Positions 7,781 to 17,106 of a stretch of DNA of 33,992 bases are shown here, one piece after another. This DNA is from Thermoplasmata archaeon. Lineage in GTDB: Archaea > Thermoplasmatota > Thermoplasmata > Thermoplasmatales > GCA-001856825. The notes below the pieces were generated by a model that was not told the origin of the DNA, did not search any database, and worked only from the letters and a program-made list of their open reading frames with translations. Positions within the stretch are counted from its first letter, which is position 1; the number at the start of each line of letters is the position of its first letter. The stretch spans positions 1 to 33,992 of the forward strand of contig JAGDXP010000023.1 in NCBI GenBank assembly GCA_023256475.1. Reading direction: 5' to 3'. Both the position numbers and the translations under genes were made by a program.

Positions 7781-9882
7781 TTTATTTTCAGACCCTCTGG
7801 TACCTTGTTATCAACCATAATATTCTCGTTGTTCACCTTCAGCGGTATCTTTTTCCCCTTATGATCCAGGATAGCAATGGTTTTGTTCCCCTCTTTCTGT
7901 GTTTGCAATGCATATTTCTTAAATTCATCAATACTAATTTGTTGATTCACGATTTCAAGGTCACCTATGGTTACTTTATCTCCAGGTTTGGAATTTTCTG
8001 GGGGTGTCAAAAGGTAAGTTTTTCCTTCATACTCAGTGGCTAAGAGCATTCCGTTACTTTCTATACCTCTAATATTTGCAGGCTTAAGATTTCTGACTAT
8101 CACGATCTTTCTACCGGAAAGTTCTGCTTCAGTGTAGCTATCTCTTATGCCAGATACTATAGTCCTGCTCTCATTTCCAATATCAAGATCCAATACGTAC
8201 AGCTTATCCGCATTCGGATGAGGTCTGACATCAACTACCTTTGCAACCACCAAATCTATGGGAATGCTTTCCTTACTCTGAATTTTCTCATAAAGTCTTT
8301 CCGGTTTTGTTATTACCCTGAACACAGGTATTTGCGGATCTGTGTTTATCTTTAATGGTAATGAAAAACCCATCCAGCTCAGGACCTTTTCAGAGGACTT
8401 TGGCAGAAAAACCTGAGCATCCATGGCCAAAATATAGCTGAGGAAACCCAAAGTATATAGCGAAGCATTGCAGTTTGGTCCCTTTGTTTTGCACGCTTCC
8501 CATGGCTTCCTGTTAGTTATATAGACATTGGCATACCTTGCTAATTCCATCCATTCTCTGAAAGCATCCCTGATCCTGACCTTTTCCATATTTTCAATAA
8601 ACAAACTGTGCTTTTGCCTGGCAATTTTTAGAGCTTCTAGATCAGTTTCGTTAAAGGAAGACTCATCAAATGAAACAGGACCATTTTTGAACAGCAAAAT
8701 GAGTGCTCTGTTTATGAAATTTCCATATTTGTCTATGAGTTCAGTATTTACCTTATTTTCAAATTCCTCAATAGAAAAATCAGAATCGTGTCCCTCTGGG
8801 AGATTATAATAAATTCCGAATCTGAGGTATTCAGGATCGTATTTTTCCAGCAGCTCAGGCATGAAAAATCCCACATTCGCACTCTTTGAAAATTTGGATC
8901 CCTGAAAATTGAGATATTCATTGGCCGCTATATAATACGGCAGCTGATATTTTCCATGTGCCATCAACATAGCCGGCCAGATAATGCTGTGGAATGGTAT
9001 GTTATCCTTTCCCATGAAATAATATTGCTTAACTTGGGGATCCGTCCACCAAGCTTCTGCCTCTTCAAAAGAATTCAATGTCACCCTTGTTCCTGTCAAA
9101 TAACCTATCAATGCTTCGAACCAGACATAGATTTTCTTTCCCTTCATATCAGGAAGCGGGACATCAACACCCCAATCTAAGTCCCTCGTAATTGGCCTGT
9201 CCTTCAGGCCTGATGATATAAAATTCTTTGAAAAGAATAATACATTTTCCCTCCAATGTTCATTTGAATCGATATAGGATTCCATTTCCTTTTGCAAGGC
9301 GGAAAGCTTGAAGAAAAGATGATCTGTTTCCTTAAAAACTGGTGGATTTTTGCAAATCACGCAAATTGGATTTATGAGATCAGATGGCTCTAAAGTGGCA
9401 CCGCAGTTCTCACACTGGTCACCTCTGGCACTTTCATAACCGCACTTGGGACACTTACCGATTACGTACCTATCAGGGAGGAACATTTTGTCATGTTCGC
9501 AGTAAGGCTGAATCATCTTACCTCTGTATATGTAACCGTTTTCGATCAGCTTAATAATAAAATCAGATACAGTTTGCTTATGGACATCCCATGAAGTTTC
9601 AATGTAAGTTGAAAATTCAATGTACATTTTATCAAAAATTTCCTTGTTTATTTTGTGATAATATTTTGCAATTTCATCTGGTGTTTTATTTTCCTTCATT
9701 GCCCTTACTGTAATTGGGGTGCCATGTTCATCACTCCCTGAAACTGAAATCACTTCTCTACCCATCAGTATATTGAATCTTCTAAAAGCATCATACGGAA
9801 CATAAGCTCCCGCCATGTGCCCTAAATGAAGTGGGCCGTTTGCATAAGGTAATGCAGAGAAAATTAACCTTCTCTCTCTCAT
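7777..9882 (-). CDS. metG: Methionyl-tRNA synthetase with C-terminal tRNA-binding domain
   Basis: A 701-residue class I synthetase that charges tRNA-Met. HLGH (HIGH motif) is at residues 19-22 and KFSKS (KMSKS motif) at 330-334. The connective zinc region has cysteines 128, 144, 147, 157, 160, 174 and 177, consistent with two zinc knuckles. The anticodon-binding helices follow, then an EMAP-II-like OB-fold domain near residues 540-650 (IDLVVAKVVDVRPHPNADKL) that dimerises the enzyme or captures tRNA. I use the ATG at 9882; a TTG directly precedes it. A TATA-like stretch lies about 25 bases upstream, so it may be transcribed independently of ftsZ. Confidence 0.97.
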   Translation of the reverse strand: MRERRLIFSALPYANGPLHLGHMAGAYVPYDAFRRFNILMGREVISVSGSDEHGTPITVRAMKENKTPDEIAKYYHKINKEIFDKMYIEFSTYIETSWDVHKQTVSDFIIKLIENGYIYRGKMIQPYCEHDKMFLPDRYVIGKCPKCGYESARGDQCENCGATLEPSDLINPICVICKNPPVFKETDHLFFKLSALQKEMESYIDSNEHWRENVLFFSKNFISSGLKDRPITRDLDWGVDVPLPDMKGKKIYVWFEALIGYLTGTRVTLNSFEEAEAWWTDPQVKQYYFMGKDNIPFHSIIWPAMLMAHGKYQLPYYIAANEYLNFQGSKFSKSANVGFFMPELLEKYDPEYLRFGIYYNLPEGHDSDFSIEEFENKVNTELIDKYGNFINRALILLFKNGPVSFDESSFNETDLEALKIARQKHSLFIENMEKVRIRDAFREWMELARYANVYITNRKPWEACKTKGPNCNASLYTLGFLSYILAMDAQVFLPKSSEKVLSWMGFSLPLKINTDPQIPVFRVITKPERLYEKIQSKESIPIDLVVAKVVDVRPHPNADKLYVLDLDIGNESRTIVSGIRDSYTEAELSGRKIVIVRNLKPANIRGIESNGMLLATEYEGKTYLLTPPENSKPGDKVTIGDLEIVNQQISIDEFKKYALQTQKEGNKTIAILDHKGKKIPLKVNNENIMVDNKVPEGLKIK

Positions 9883-9902
9883 CAAGGTATAATTTAAAAT
9901 GT

Positions 9903-9913
9903 TAATTAAATAT
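9903..9913 (-). promoter_or_regulatory. TATA-like promoter of metG
   Basis: On the minus strand ATATTTAATTA lies within the 50-base gap before metG, centred about 25 bases before the ATG. The distance fits a leaderless transcript. No Shine-Dalgarno sequence precedes metG, in contrast with the gene before it. Confidence 0.4.
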
Positions 9914-9932
9914 TGCTAAAAAAAGGAATAAA

Positions 9933-10313
9933 TTAATGGGCTCTTACACCGGTTCTCCTTGGAGTCCCAGTTGTGAGACCATAGGACGAAGCCAGGTAAA
10001 CTAGCCCAGCTATCAGAGCTGTGAATATTGCAAGGTAGAGGAATGTGTTCTTACCACCGGAAAGCATTACTTCTACATACATCATGGAAAGCCCTGTTAT
10101 AAGATACGTCAGCTGGAAGTACTTAAGGTAGCTGTTTGAAGTTATAAATCCTACGATGTAGGATACTAATGCAAAGGCTAGCAATGTTATGCCTATGTAA
10201 AGCACTGCTGACGTTATACCCCTCGACATTTGGAACACATACACCAACAGGAATATGCTGGCTAAGAAAGCCAATACGCCGCTCACAACTTTTATGTTAT
10301 TATTCTTTTCCAT
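9933..10313 (-). CDS. Small four-helix membrane protein linked to ftsZ
   Basis: A 126-residue protein of unknown function. Four hydrophobic segments are visible at about residues 8-28, 35-57, 63-84 and 90-110. A short charged N-terminus (EKNNNIK) and a C-terminal tail with TPRRTGVRAH follow the pattern of both ends inside the cell. It starts 16 bases after the ftsZ stop behind a perfect Shine-Dalgarno sequence, GGAGGTGA, one of the strongest in the window. That coupling suggests it is made together with FtsZ and could act in division, but no family was recognised and this is inference. It could equally be an unrelated passenger gene. Confidence 0.82.
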   Translation of the reverse strand: MEKNNNIKVVSGVLAFLASIFLLVYVFQMSRGITSAVLYIGITLLAFALVSYIVGFITSNSYLKYFQLTYLITGLSMMYVEVMLSGGKNTFLYLAIFTALIAGLVYLASSYGLTTGTPRRTGVRAH

Positions 10314-10319
10314 CTTTTT

Positions 10320-10327
10320 TCACCTCC
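10320..10327 (-). promoter_or_regulatory. Strong Shine-Dalgarno site for the membrane gene after ftsZ
   Basis: The minus strand reads GGAGGTGA, complementary to the 3' end of 16S rRNA over eight bases, six bases before the ATG at 10313. It begins only a few bases after the ftsZ stop codon, so ribosomes finishing ftsZ could reinitiate here. Confidence 0.8.
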
Positions 10328-10329
10328 TT

Positions 10330-11391
10330 TTACATTATCTGGTCTATTTCAGAGTCCAAACCCTTCACACCTATTTTTGATGCAGATTTATTTGAATCTA
10401 GAAAGTATGGGGAATTTACACCAGTCAGCACTACAAGTACCTTAAACTCTCCCTTTAATGTTGGATCTATTGATGCACCCCATACAATTCTAGCCATGGG
10501 ATTCACTTTCTCCTGAACCATCCTTACTGCCGTTTCAGCCTGTGATATAGTCATATCCTCTCCGCCTACCACTCTTACCAAGGCACCTTTGGCTGTAGAA
10601 ATATCCGCTTCTATCAACGGGGATGTTATTGCTTCATTAACCGCTTCTTCAACCGTTGCCTTTCCACCGGTGCTTTCACCTATGCCAATCATAGCAACTC
10701 CGCCTTCCTTCATTACTGTGAGTATGTCAGCATAATCCAGGTTGACAAGTCCAGGTTTTGTTATTATTTCTGTAAGCCCTTTCAATGCCTCCATCAATAG
10801 TTCATCTGCAACCTTGAATGCCTGATCTAAGGGTAACCTTGGAACCAGTTGGAGCAGCTTATCGTTAGGAATGACAATAGTGGTATCCGAATACCTTCTG
10901 ATCTTATCAACTCCATATAGTGCATTTTCCAATCTAACTTTACCTTCTGCTGAGAAGGGTAGTGTTACAATGGATATTACAAGGGCCTTCTGTTTCTTAG
11001 CTATTTCAGCAACGACCGGTGCAACTCCTGTTCCTGTACCTCCACCCATACCTGCCGTTACGAATACTATGTGAGAGTTTCCTATTACGGATACTATGTC
11101 ATCCCAACTTTCCCTCGCAGCTTCCTCCCCTACCTGTGGCAATGCTCCAGCTCCCAACCCACCTGTGGTCCTCCTCCCTACTAGCACTTTTCTATGAGCC
11201 TGAACCATTAATAGGTGATGTGCATCCGTATTAAGTGCAATGAGTTCTGCCCCATATATTCCCTCTCTGGCGCATCTTGTTATTGTATTTGTTCCCCCTC
11301 CGCCGCATCCCACAATCTTAATGTTTACCTTGAGCTGCTCAACAATTTTGGCTAGCTCTTCATCATCCGGACTGGTATAATTGTTTACCAT
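10330..11391 (-). CDS. ftsZ: Cell division protein FtsZ
   Basis: A 353-residue tubulin-like GTPase that forms the division ring. [10 protein letters not shown] begins the nucleotide site, and the tubulin signature GGGTGTG follows in [15 protein letters not shown]. The T7 synergy loop appears as NLDYADI. The tail ends [13 protein letters not shown], a short acidic-hydrophobic peptide of the kind that binds SepF, which is encoded at 22835-23215. The frame is open upstream to 11478, but I choose the ATG at 11391 because a TATA box (11412-11420) lies at leaderless distance and the extra 29 residues are not FtsZ-like. A four-helix membrane gene follows directly. Confidence 0.97.
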   Translation of the reverse strand: MVNNYTSPDDEELAKIVEQLKVNIKIVGCGGGGTNTITRCAREGIYGAELIALNTDAHHLLMVQAHRKVLVGRRTTGGLGAGALPQVGEEAARESWDDIVSVIGNSHIVFVTAGMGGGTGTGVAPVVAEIAKKQKALVISIVTLPFSAEGKVRLENALYGVDKIRRYSDTTIVIPNDKLLQLVPRLPLDQAFKVADELLMEALKGLTEIITKPGLVNLDYADILTVMKEGGVAMIGIGESTGGKATVEEAVNEAITSPLIEADISTAKGALVRVVGGEDMTISQAETAVRMVQEKVNPMARIVWGASIDPTLKGEFKVLVVLTGVNSPYFLDSNKSASKIGVKGLDSEIDQIM

Positions 11392-11411
11392 AGTAGTATG
11401 TATGTCGGACC

Positions 11412-11420
11412 TAATATAAA
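11412..11420 (-). promoter_or_regulatory. TATA box of ftsZ
   Basis: TTTATATTA on the minus strand is centred 25 bases upstream of the ATG at 11391, which places the transcription start at or next to the start codon. It lies in the 61-base gap after the GPN gene. It decides the ftsZ start. Confidence 0.6.
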
Positions 11421-11452
11421 TACTTTTATTACCAATGTCAGACGAATGACAG

Positions 11453-12220
11453 CTATCTTTCCTCCAAGTCTTCTCCACCTGAAAAAATCATGCTAAGAAA
11501 CTCGTAAATGTCTTCCATTCCCTCATCACTTTGACTTGAGACAAATTTACTCTGGCCAAGTATATCGAATGAATTTATTCCCTCCATCATCTTCTCTGCA
11601 AGTAGGGCACTCATACCGCCTTTTTCTCTCTTCAATGCGTCCAGCAATTCATTGGGATTTCTCTCCCAAATTTCAACGGAGGATCTCTCCTCCGGAGAAA
11701 GGAGATCCGATTTAGATATTGTCGGGAGAAATGGTACATAGAATCTGGTTAAAACACTCATTGCCAGGAATTTGGAAGAAACAAAGGAGCTTGGAACTTT
11801 GGCCAAATTTGAATCAATTAGATATATTATTGCGCTGTTCTTCTCTCCCAGCGTTCTCATAATTTCCCTAGAGGATTGTCTGAATGCAAAAAGTTCGAGC
11901 TGCCCCGGAACATCTATCAATACATAATCAGAGTCATAAGAATCTATTTCCTCAACAAATTCATCTAGATGCTGTATGAGTAAGTCAGAGGCTGCAATTT
12001 GTGCCCCATTTGGACCCAGATCATATTCTTGCATAACTTCAGTCAAAGAGATTCTTTCCCTAATATCAAAGTCAGGAGAATAAGGTATATATTCTGCACC
12101 TGGGTCCAAATTAAATGTGGCTGCATCTAGCTTAATATTTTCAAGCCACCTTTGAAAACTGGCCACTAGGGATGATTTCCCAGCACCTGCCGTTCCAACG
12201 AAATAAATCCTTGGTATCAT
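11453..12220 (-). CDS. GPN-loop GTPase
   Basis: A 255-residue member of the GPN family, conserved in archaea and eukaryotes, where relatives help RNA polymerase assembly or nuclear import. Visible are the P-loop GTAGAGKSS (residues 9-17), NLDPGAEYIPY, the defining GPN triplet in LGPNGAQ near residue 68, DVPGQLELF (G3) near 103 and TISKSDLL (G4) near 166. It closely resembles the structurally known Pyrococcus protein of this family. The start overlaps the PolD large subunit stop (ATGA). Its exact task in archaea is not established. Confidence 0.93.
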   Translation of the reverse strand: MIPRIYFVGTAGAGKSSLVASFQRWLENIKLDAATFNLDPGAEYIPYSPDFDIRERISLTEVMQEYDLGPNGAQIAASDLLIQHLDEFVEEIDSYDSDYVLIDVPGQLELFAFRQSSREIMRTLGEKNSAIIYLIDSNLAKVPSSFVSSKFLAMSVLTRFYVPFLPTISKSDLLSPEERSSVEIWERNPNELLDALKREKGGMSALLAEKMMEGINSFDILGQSKFVSSQSDEGMEDIYEFLSMIFSGGEDLEER

Positions 12221-15200
12221 CTGAAATCTTCAAGTGTCTTAACATTATTATCTTTTTCTACCATTTCTGTATAGAATAGCTCCTCCATGGATCTATTTAA
12301 TATCTGAATCCTCTGCCTAATATAATTGGAAACTCCAAAATTTTCAATAAGCCAATTAGCATCGCTCATGTATTTGTTAATGTTTCCCAGATGCACTGTC
12401 TCCTTTACCTGGCCCCCACACTTGGTGCATCTATTGTTAAGAGGAGGTCTCCTGTACCGAGCATTACAGCTCATGCATCTGAATCCCTGTGAACCGTATT
12501 TTCTCAGATTGCCCATCATATCGGGTATGAAATGATATTTCAATATTCTCTCAGCCACATCATTTTCATCCACTGCACGAATTTTAAGAGCCAGATCCAT
12601 CTGTTTCTTCAGTTTCTTTGACATTGTATCTATGCTCTTGTAAGATGATTCATGGGTTCCTATATTGATATCTGGCGTATCATCGCTAAAGTCGCAATGC
12701 GGATATAGATTTCCCTTCTTCACCTCATCACCTACTGTTCTAACCAATCCAGTCAATCTATTCGGGGGGACATAATCCCTCGTTAATTCCAACAACTCAA
12801 GAGGATAATCGCCAGTTATGTCCAAATTTAATGCCTCTTTATCTATCTCCAGTGGATTTATTTTTGTAGATAAAACCAAAGGCGCATCCATCATTGAACC
12901 CCTCGTATCAGGTAAGAAATCCACTGAGAAATTTATCAAACCATCCAGTAAGAGCATTATGGAATCTTCATCTCCGTCGCAATTTCTCCTCTTAGCTGCG
13001 TGGAAGAATGGATGTGCATAACCAACATTGCTCTTTGTAAATCCAATCACTCTTCCCAGAATCCCGCCTGACGTGTGAGGAGCCAACCCTATTATAAGAT
13101 GACCTATTAGGTCTTCCCTGGATTTGCAGTTATAGTACCTTTCCAATCCGTAGAATTTCTCTAGGAGGTCATCCATGTAGTTCGAAACCCTTACCATGTA
13201 ATCTCCTGCCCTCTCATTGATAACAATATCCTGAGGATAAATTTCAACAACCTGTTCATCTGATTCTAATGGTTTTCCAGTATAATCGTATTTGTACCCT
13301 AGCTCCCTGGCCTTCTCAACAGTTAAGCCAATTTCCTTGGGCCTAAAATGAGTTAGAGGGAGATCAGACATATCATACCTACAGGTTCCATCCTTGAATG
13401 GATACACGTTGTGATATGAACGCAATATCCCCTTTTCAATTGGCTCTGGAGTTAAGGTAGCAGACATTAGAGACTTTACCCCTCTAAAATCAGGCAATTC
13501 GGTTATTCCCATAATTCTGGCTTTTCTCTCTATTATGGCCTTAATATCTATATCAAATCTCTTGGTCTGTTGAGTTGCCAACGTTCTTTCACCGCAAGTT
13601 GGGCATCTATATTCATATGTTTCAATACCGCATGATTCACATTTTCTTAGCTGCATCTCAGCCCCTTTAAGCTTAATATAATCTTGGAAGTTCCTCTTAT
13701 TCTTCAATATGTCCCCCAATGGAAATAGAACATGAACAGGGGGATTCATGGATCTTTCCTGTGCCTTTTCAGGTCTTCCCATTCTTGCACCAATTCGCGA
13801 TGGACCTTTGGCATATATTGGAAAACCTGCTGAATTTGATAACGATACCAGAACATCCTTATCCATCGAAATGCAATTCACCTTTACAATCTTTCCATTG
13901 ACAATCTCCAGACCCATTGGAGCAAGTAGGTGCTCATATGTATCAGAAACCAAGAAACCTCCCTCGACGAAGTGCTCAAAAAGCAAATTTTCCATTATTC
14001 GCTTGATTCTACTTTCCATAGGTACTCTAAATTTCCCCTGTTCAATCGTGGCCTTTTCCAAGATAAAATCCCTAAGTAATTTAATCTCATCAAAATTTAA
14101 ATCGTGCCATAGAAGAGTATATTCTGGATGCAACGGAACTTGAAATGCTTTCGAAAATTCAACTGCTTCTTTTGCAGTTTTAAAACTTCTTGGCTCCATA
14201 CCCTTCTGTCTAACTAATTTTTCCCACCAAGAGACTGTGAAAGCTCCGGGAAAAAGTGTCTTATTATTCTCCAAAAATTCGCCGAATGAGATTAAAATTT
14301 CACCCAGATCAACAACTTCCTTTATCCTGTTCTTGTATTGTAAGAAATCATTCATAGTTCTTAATTTAATAAGTGATCCATCTTCCAGAAGAACATAAGG
14401 AGGCTCAATATTTTCATTGGTTGATATGGCTGCTGCCTTGCCTGGCCTCTCTGTCTTAATCTGTGTACCTATTGCTATAAAATCTTCCAACACCTTCATA
14501 GTTATGGGATGAATGGCAACTGCCGCAAGCCCTGTATTTCTTCCTCTCCCGTATCTTAACCTGAAACCTCCCTTTCTTGAGGGATATGAAAGGGCCGGCC
14601 TACCAGCAACCATTTCCTTTAAATAATTGTAATTGGGCTTTGTAGCATCTTCTTCCTTTTTCTCTTCTCCAATTTCCCATCCTTCTAGCTCAAATATTTT
14701 GGCATACTTTTTAAGCTTTGAAGCCTTTAATATAAGACCCTCGGCAATAACTAGAGCCATTCCACCTCTAACTCTGTTTGTCTCTATTAGCTCCAAATCT
14801 CTATGCCCAGAAACTTCTATCTCTTCGGTACCTTCTCCAGTTATGCACACCGGAGAACCTCTCACAGCGGTTTCAATTTCTTTGGAAGTAGGAACATACT
14901 GAAGATGTTGGATTCTTGCATAGAGTGGGATCTCCTCCTTATATCTCTCAATTTCTTCCTCAGTGGGCTTGTAACTTTCAATGCCCAACTTTCTTCTTAT
15001 TAAATCTCCAATTATAACGCTCAATGCCTGGGCTGTACCACCTGCACTCCTAATTGGTCCGGAGTAATATATGCATAAGAAATTCTTTCCATTCCTTTCC
15101 TTTATCTTGACACCGGTAATACCTTCTAGAGGTGCCACAAGTATTCCTTCGGTCAAAACTGCCAATGCTGTTCTTATTCCCATTTCTATCTTTTGTTCCT

Positions 15201-15462
15201 GGGTTCCATTATAACTACTTGCGACTTCCAAGGCAATTTCTATGGCGACTCTCTCCCTATCGTACTTTTTTTCCAATTCCCTGATTTTATCGGCGACATC
15301 AATTTTCATCAGTGCGGCTACCCTTCCCGCCAAATCCTCAGCCTGTGGTATTTCCACGTCAGTCTTTGGGTCAAGACCCTTGGAACGTGCCAACTTTGCA
15401 ATTTCATACTCCCTGTTGGCCCTTTCTCTGATATTATTGAAATAATCTTGAACCCAAGTCAT
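12217..15462 (-). CDS. polC: DNA polymerase D (PolII) large subunit DP2
   Basis: A 1081-residue catalytic subunit of the replicative polymerase PolD, found in euryarchaea and several other archaeal groups. The catalytic segment NCDGDEDSIMLL is present in the second half (about 12960-12995). Two zinc-binding sites are visible: CESC...CPTC near residue 610 and CMSC...CTKC near 1010. The conserved IYYSGPIRSAGGTAQA segment is at about residues 130-145. No intein is present. The exonuclease subunit DP1 is not in this window. A TATA-like sequence (15486-15496) sits about 28 bases before the ATG, and the GPN gene overlaps the stop. Confidence 0.97.
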   Translation of the reverse strand: MTWVQDYFNNIRERANREYEIAKLARSKGLDPKTDVEIPQAEDLAGRVAALMKIDVADKIRELEKKYDRERVAIEIALEVASSYNGTQEQKIEMGIRTALAVLTEGILVAPLEGITGVKIKERNGKNFLCIYYSGPIRSAGGTAQALSVIIGDLIRRKLGIESYKPTEEEIERYKEEIPLYARIQHLQYVPTSKEIETAVRGSPVCITGEGTEEIEVSGHRDLELIETNRVRGGMALVIAEGLILKASKLKKYAKIFELEGWEIGEEKKEEDATKPNYNYLKEMVAGRPALSYPSRKGGFRLRYGRGRNTGLAAVAIHPITMKVLEDFIAIGTQIKTERPGKAAAISTNENIEPPYVLLEDGSLIKLRTMNDFLQYKNRIKEVVDLGEILISFGEFLENNKTLFPGAFTVSWWEKLVRQKGMEPRSFKTAKEAVEFSKAFQVPLHPEYTLLWHDLNFDEIKLLRDFILEKATIEQGKFRVPMESRIKRIMENLLFEHFVEGGFLVSDTYEHLLAPMGLEIVNGKIVKVNCISMDKDVLVSLSNSAGFPIYAKGPSRIGARMGRPEKAQERSMNPPVHVLFPLGDILKNKRNFQDYIKLKGAEMQLRKCESCGIETYEYRCPTCGERTLATQQTKRFDIDIKAIIERKARIMGITELPDFRGVKSLMSATLTPEPIEKGILRSYHNVYPFKDGTCRYDMSDLPLTHFRPKEIGLTVEKARELGYKYDYTGKPLESDEQVVEIYPQDIVINERAGDYMVRVSNYMDDLLEKFYGLERYYNCKSREDLIGHLIIGLAPHTSGGILGRVIGFTKSNVGYAHPFFHAAKRRNCDGDEDSIMLLLDGLINFSVDFLPDTRGSMMDAPLVLSTKINPLEIDKEALNLDITGDYPLELLELTRDYVPPNRLTGLVRTVGDEVKKGNLYPHCDFSDDTPDINIGTHESSYKSIDTMSKKLKKQMDLALKIRAVDENDVAERILKYHFIPDMMGNLRKYGSQGFRCMSCNARYRRPPLNNRCTKCGGQVKETVHLGNINKYMSDANWLIENFGVSNYIRQRIQILNRSMEELFYTEMVEKDNNVKTLEDFR

Positions 15463-15485
15463 TATTATTCTGATATTTTCTTCGA

Positions 15486-15496
15486 ATAAAAATTTT
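15486..15496 (-). promoter_or_regulatory. TATA-like promoter of the PolD large subunit gene
   Basis: AATTTTTATTC on the minus strand, centred about 29 bases before the ATG at 15462 and within the 100-base gap after rnhB. The placement suggests a leaderless transcript for polC and the following GPN gene. Confidence 0.45.
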
Positions 15497-15562
15497 AGAC
15501 AAATAGCTTTTATTGGGGTGAATGCCCTTTAAATCTAAAATAACAAACAAATGAAAAGGGGC

Positions 15563-16180
15563 TTATGATTCAATATTGTCAAGGTTTATAATCCTTTTCA
15601 AGGTACTCCAACTTTTTCTAACATATGGGGGGAGGTTCTTATTCCGGGTATAATAATCCCTTATAAATTTTATAGTCCTTTCATCTGCGGGATATCCGGA
15701 GCCAAAATCCCCTATTTCTTCTTTTATCCTTTTAATTTCCCTTTCTCTGATCACTTTAGCAACTATGCTGGCTGCTCCCACTTCAGGATAAATGTAATCA
15801 GCTTTGTGTTTTGCCACAATATTTCGATTTCCGGTTAGGGATATCAACAAATCCCTGAACCTCTCTTCATTTGTGTCAGGGCAATCCACAACATATGACT
15901 TTTCTTTATCTATTAGCATTGAAATGTACCTCGCTTCCATGAAATTCAACTCATTTTTTAATACATATTGGTCAATGGTTTCCGCAGGAATTATAATGTA
16001 GTCAATTTCATCCGTGTAATCCTTCAATTTATCAAAGATTTCCTCCCTTCTGTTTTGTGTTAGGAGTTTACTATCCTTTGCACCTATTCTCTTTAATACT
16101 TCGCTTTCGCCGCATACCTTGGCAATAACCATGGGACCGATCAATGGACCCCTCCCAGCTTCATCTATACCGCATGCCAA
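15563..16180 (-). CDS. rnhB: Ribonuclease HII
   Basis: A 205-residue type 2 RNase H that cuts the RNA strand of RNA-DNA hybrids and single ribonucleotides in DNA. CGIDEAGRGPLIGPM at the start supplies the first Asp-Glu pair; VVDCPDT and the HKADYIYPEVGAASIVAKV block supply the other acidic ligands. The start is a TTG at 16180; no ATG or GTG lies nearby in frame, and the family motif begins immediately after it. It lies five bases beyond the thiQ stop, so it may be carried on the riboswitch-controlled thiamine transcript, an odd location for a housekeeping gene. Confidence 0.95.
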   Translation of the reverse strand: MACGIDEAGRGPLIGPMVIAKVCGESEVLKRIGAKDSKLLTQNRREEIFDKLKDYTDEIDYIIIPAETIDQYVLKNELNFMEARYISMLIDKEKSYVVDCPDTNEERFRDLLISLTGNRNIVAKHKADYIYPEVGAASIVAKVIREREIKRIKEEIGDFGSGYPADERTIKFIRDYYTRNKNLPPYVRKSWSTLKRIINLDNIES

Positions 16181-16185
16181 TTTTC

Positions 16186-17106
16186 TTACACCCCTGGGAT
16201 ACTTATGCCCTCTTTTTCATTATACTTTCTATCAAATATTGCATATATTTCACCAAACTGGGTCTTCAACAGATAATGGAACATGATACCTCTTTCCTCG
16301 TTTATGATTCTTGCTTCTATGTTTCCGCCAATCTTTATTTTAGAAGGATGAACGAATAATCTTGAATTGTTGAAATTAATTATATTATAGCCTAGAAGTT
16401 TAGCAGTTTCCTCCTTCCTTGGATTATTAAGTATCTCTCCCTTATCTCCTTCCTCCACTATCTTTCCGTTACTTAAAACTGAAACCTTATCGGCCATAAT
16501 GGCACAATCATCAACGTCGTGTGTGACATAAATAACTGTGAGATTCATTGATTTAGCTAGATTCTTAATATACCAACGCATATTGTTTCGAAGGAAAGTA
16601 TCCAAAGAACTCAGGGGTTCATCCATGAGTATGATAGAAGGATTTATTATCAACGCCCTCGCCAGAGCCACCAATTGCTTCTGGCCACCACTCAACTCAA
16701 TTGGGTACTTATTCAATAAATTTAACAAACCGAATTTGCTTGCATACTCGTGCAATCTTTTTTCGATATCCTCGCTCTTATATTTTCTGACCATTAACCC
16801 GTATATGATGTTATCCTTCACTGTTAATGACGAGAAAAGTCCAAGGTCCTGGAATATGTAAGCTATATTTCTTTTTTCAGTGGGAACCTTAGTGATGTCC
16901 TTTCCATCTAATATAATTTTACCCTCATCAGGAGAAATTAGACCTGAAATTATGTTTAGAAGTGTAGTTTTTCCGGTTCCGGATTGCCCAAGGATAACCC
17001 TGAATTCTCCTGGAAGTACCTCCATACTGACCGAATTCAAAACGTATTCCTTCTCAAACCGTTTGCTTATTCCTTGTATGGAAATTTTTGCTTCCAGATT
17101 TACCAC
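16186..17106 (-). CDS. thiQ: Thiamine ABC transporter, ATP-binding subunit
   Basis: A 306-residue ABC ATPase that drives the importer encoded upstream. Walker A is GQSGTGKTT (residues 39-47), the signature is LSGGQKQ, Walker B is IILMDEP and the switch histidine is in VTHD. About 70 residues beyond the usual ThiQ length form a C-terminal extension (FVHPSKIKIGGNIEARI), a TOBE-like regulatory region typical of archaeal sugar and metal importers. The start is a GTG at 17106, overlapping thiP by 53 bases; no ATG is available before the nucleotide-binding fold. Thiamine specificity is inferred from the riboswitch and thiB. Confidence 0.88.
   Translation of the reverse strand: MVNLEAKISIQGISKRFEKEYVLNSVSMEVLPGEFRVILGQSGTGKTTLLNIISGLISPDEGKIILDGKDITKVPTEKRNIAYIFQDLGLFSSLTVKDNIIYGLMVRKYKSEDIEKRLHEYASKFGLLNLLNKYPIELSGGQKQLVALARALIINPSIILMDEPLSSLDTFLRNNMRWYIKNLAKSMNLTVIYVTHDVDDCAIMADKVSVLSNGKIVEEGDKGEILNNPRKEETAKLLGYNIINFNNSRLFVHPSKIKIGGNIEARIINEERGIMFHYLLKTQFGEIYAIFDRKYNEKEGISIPGV

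Noticed and set aside
11392-11478. Longer ftsZ start at 11478
   Set aside because: The extra 29 residues do not resemble FtsZ, overlap the GPN gene and would place the ftsZ TATA box inside the coding region.
13748-14143. A 131-codon plus-strand frame inside the PolD large subunit gene
   Set aside because: It lies wholly antisense to a strongly supported essential gene and has no family pattern or promoter; similar shadows inside metG, mcm and folP were left out for the same reason.
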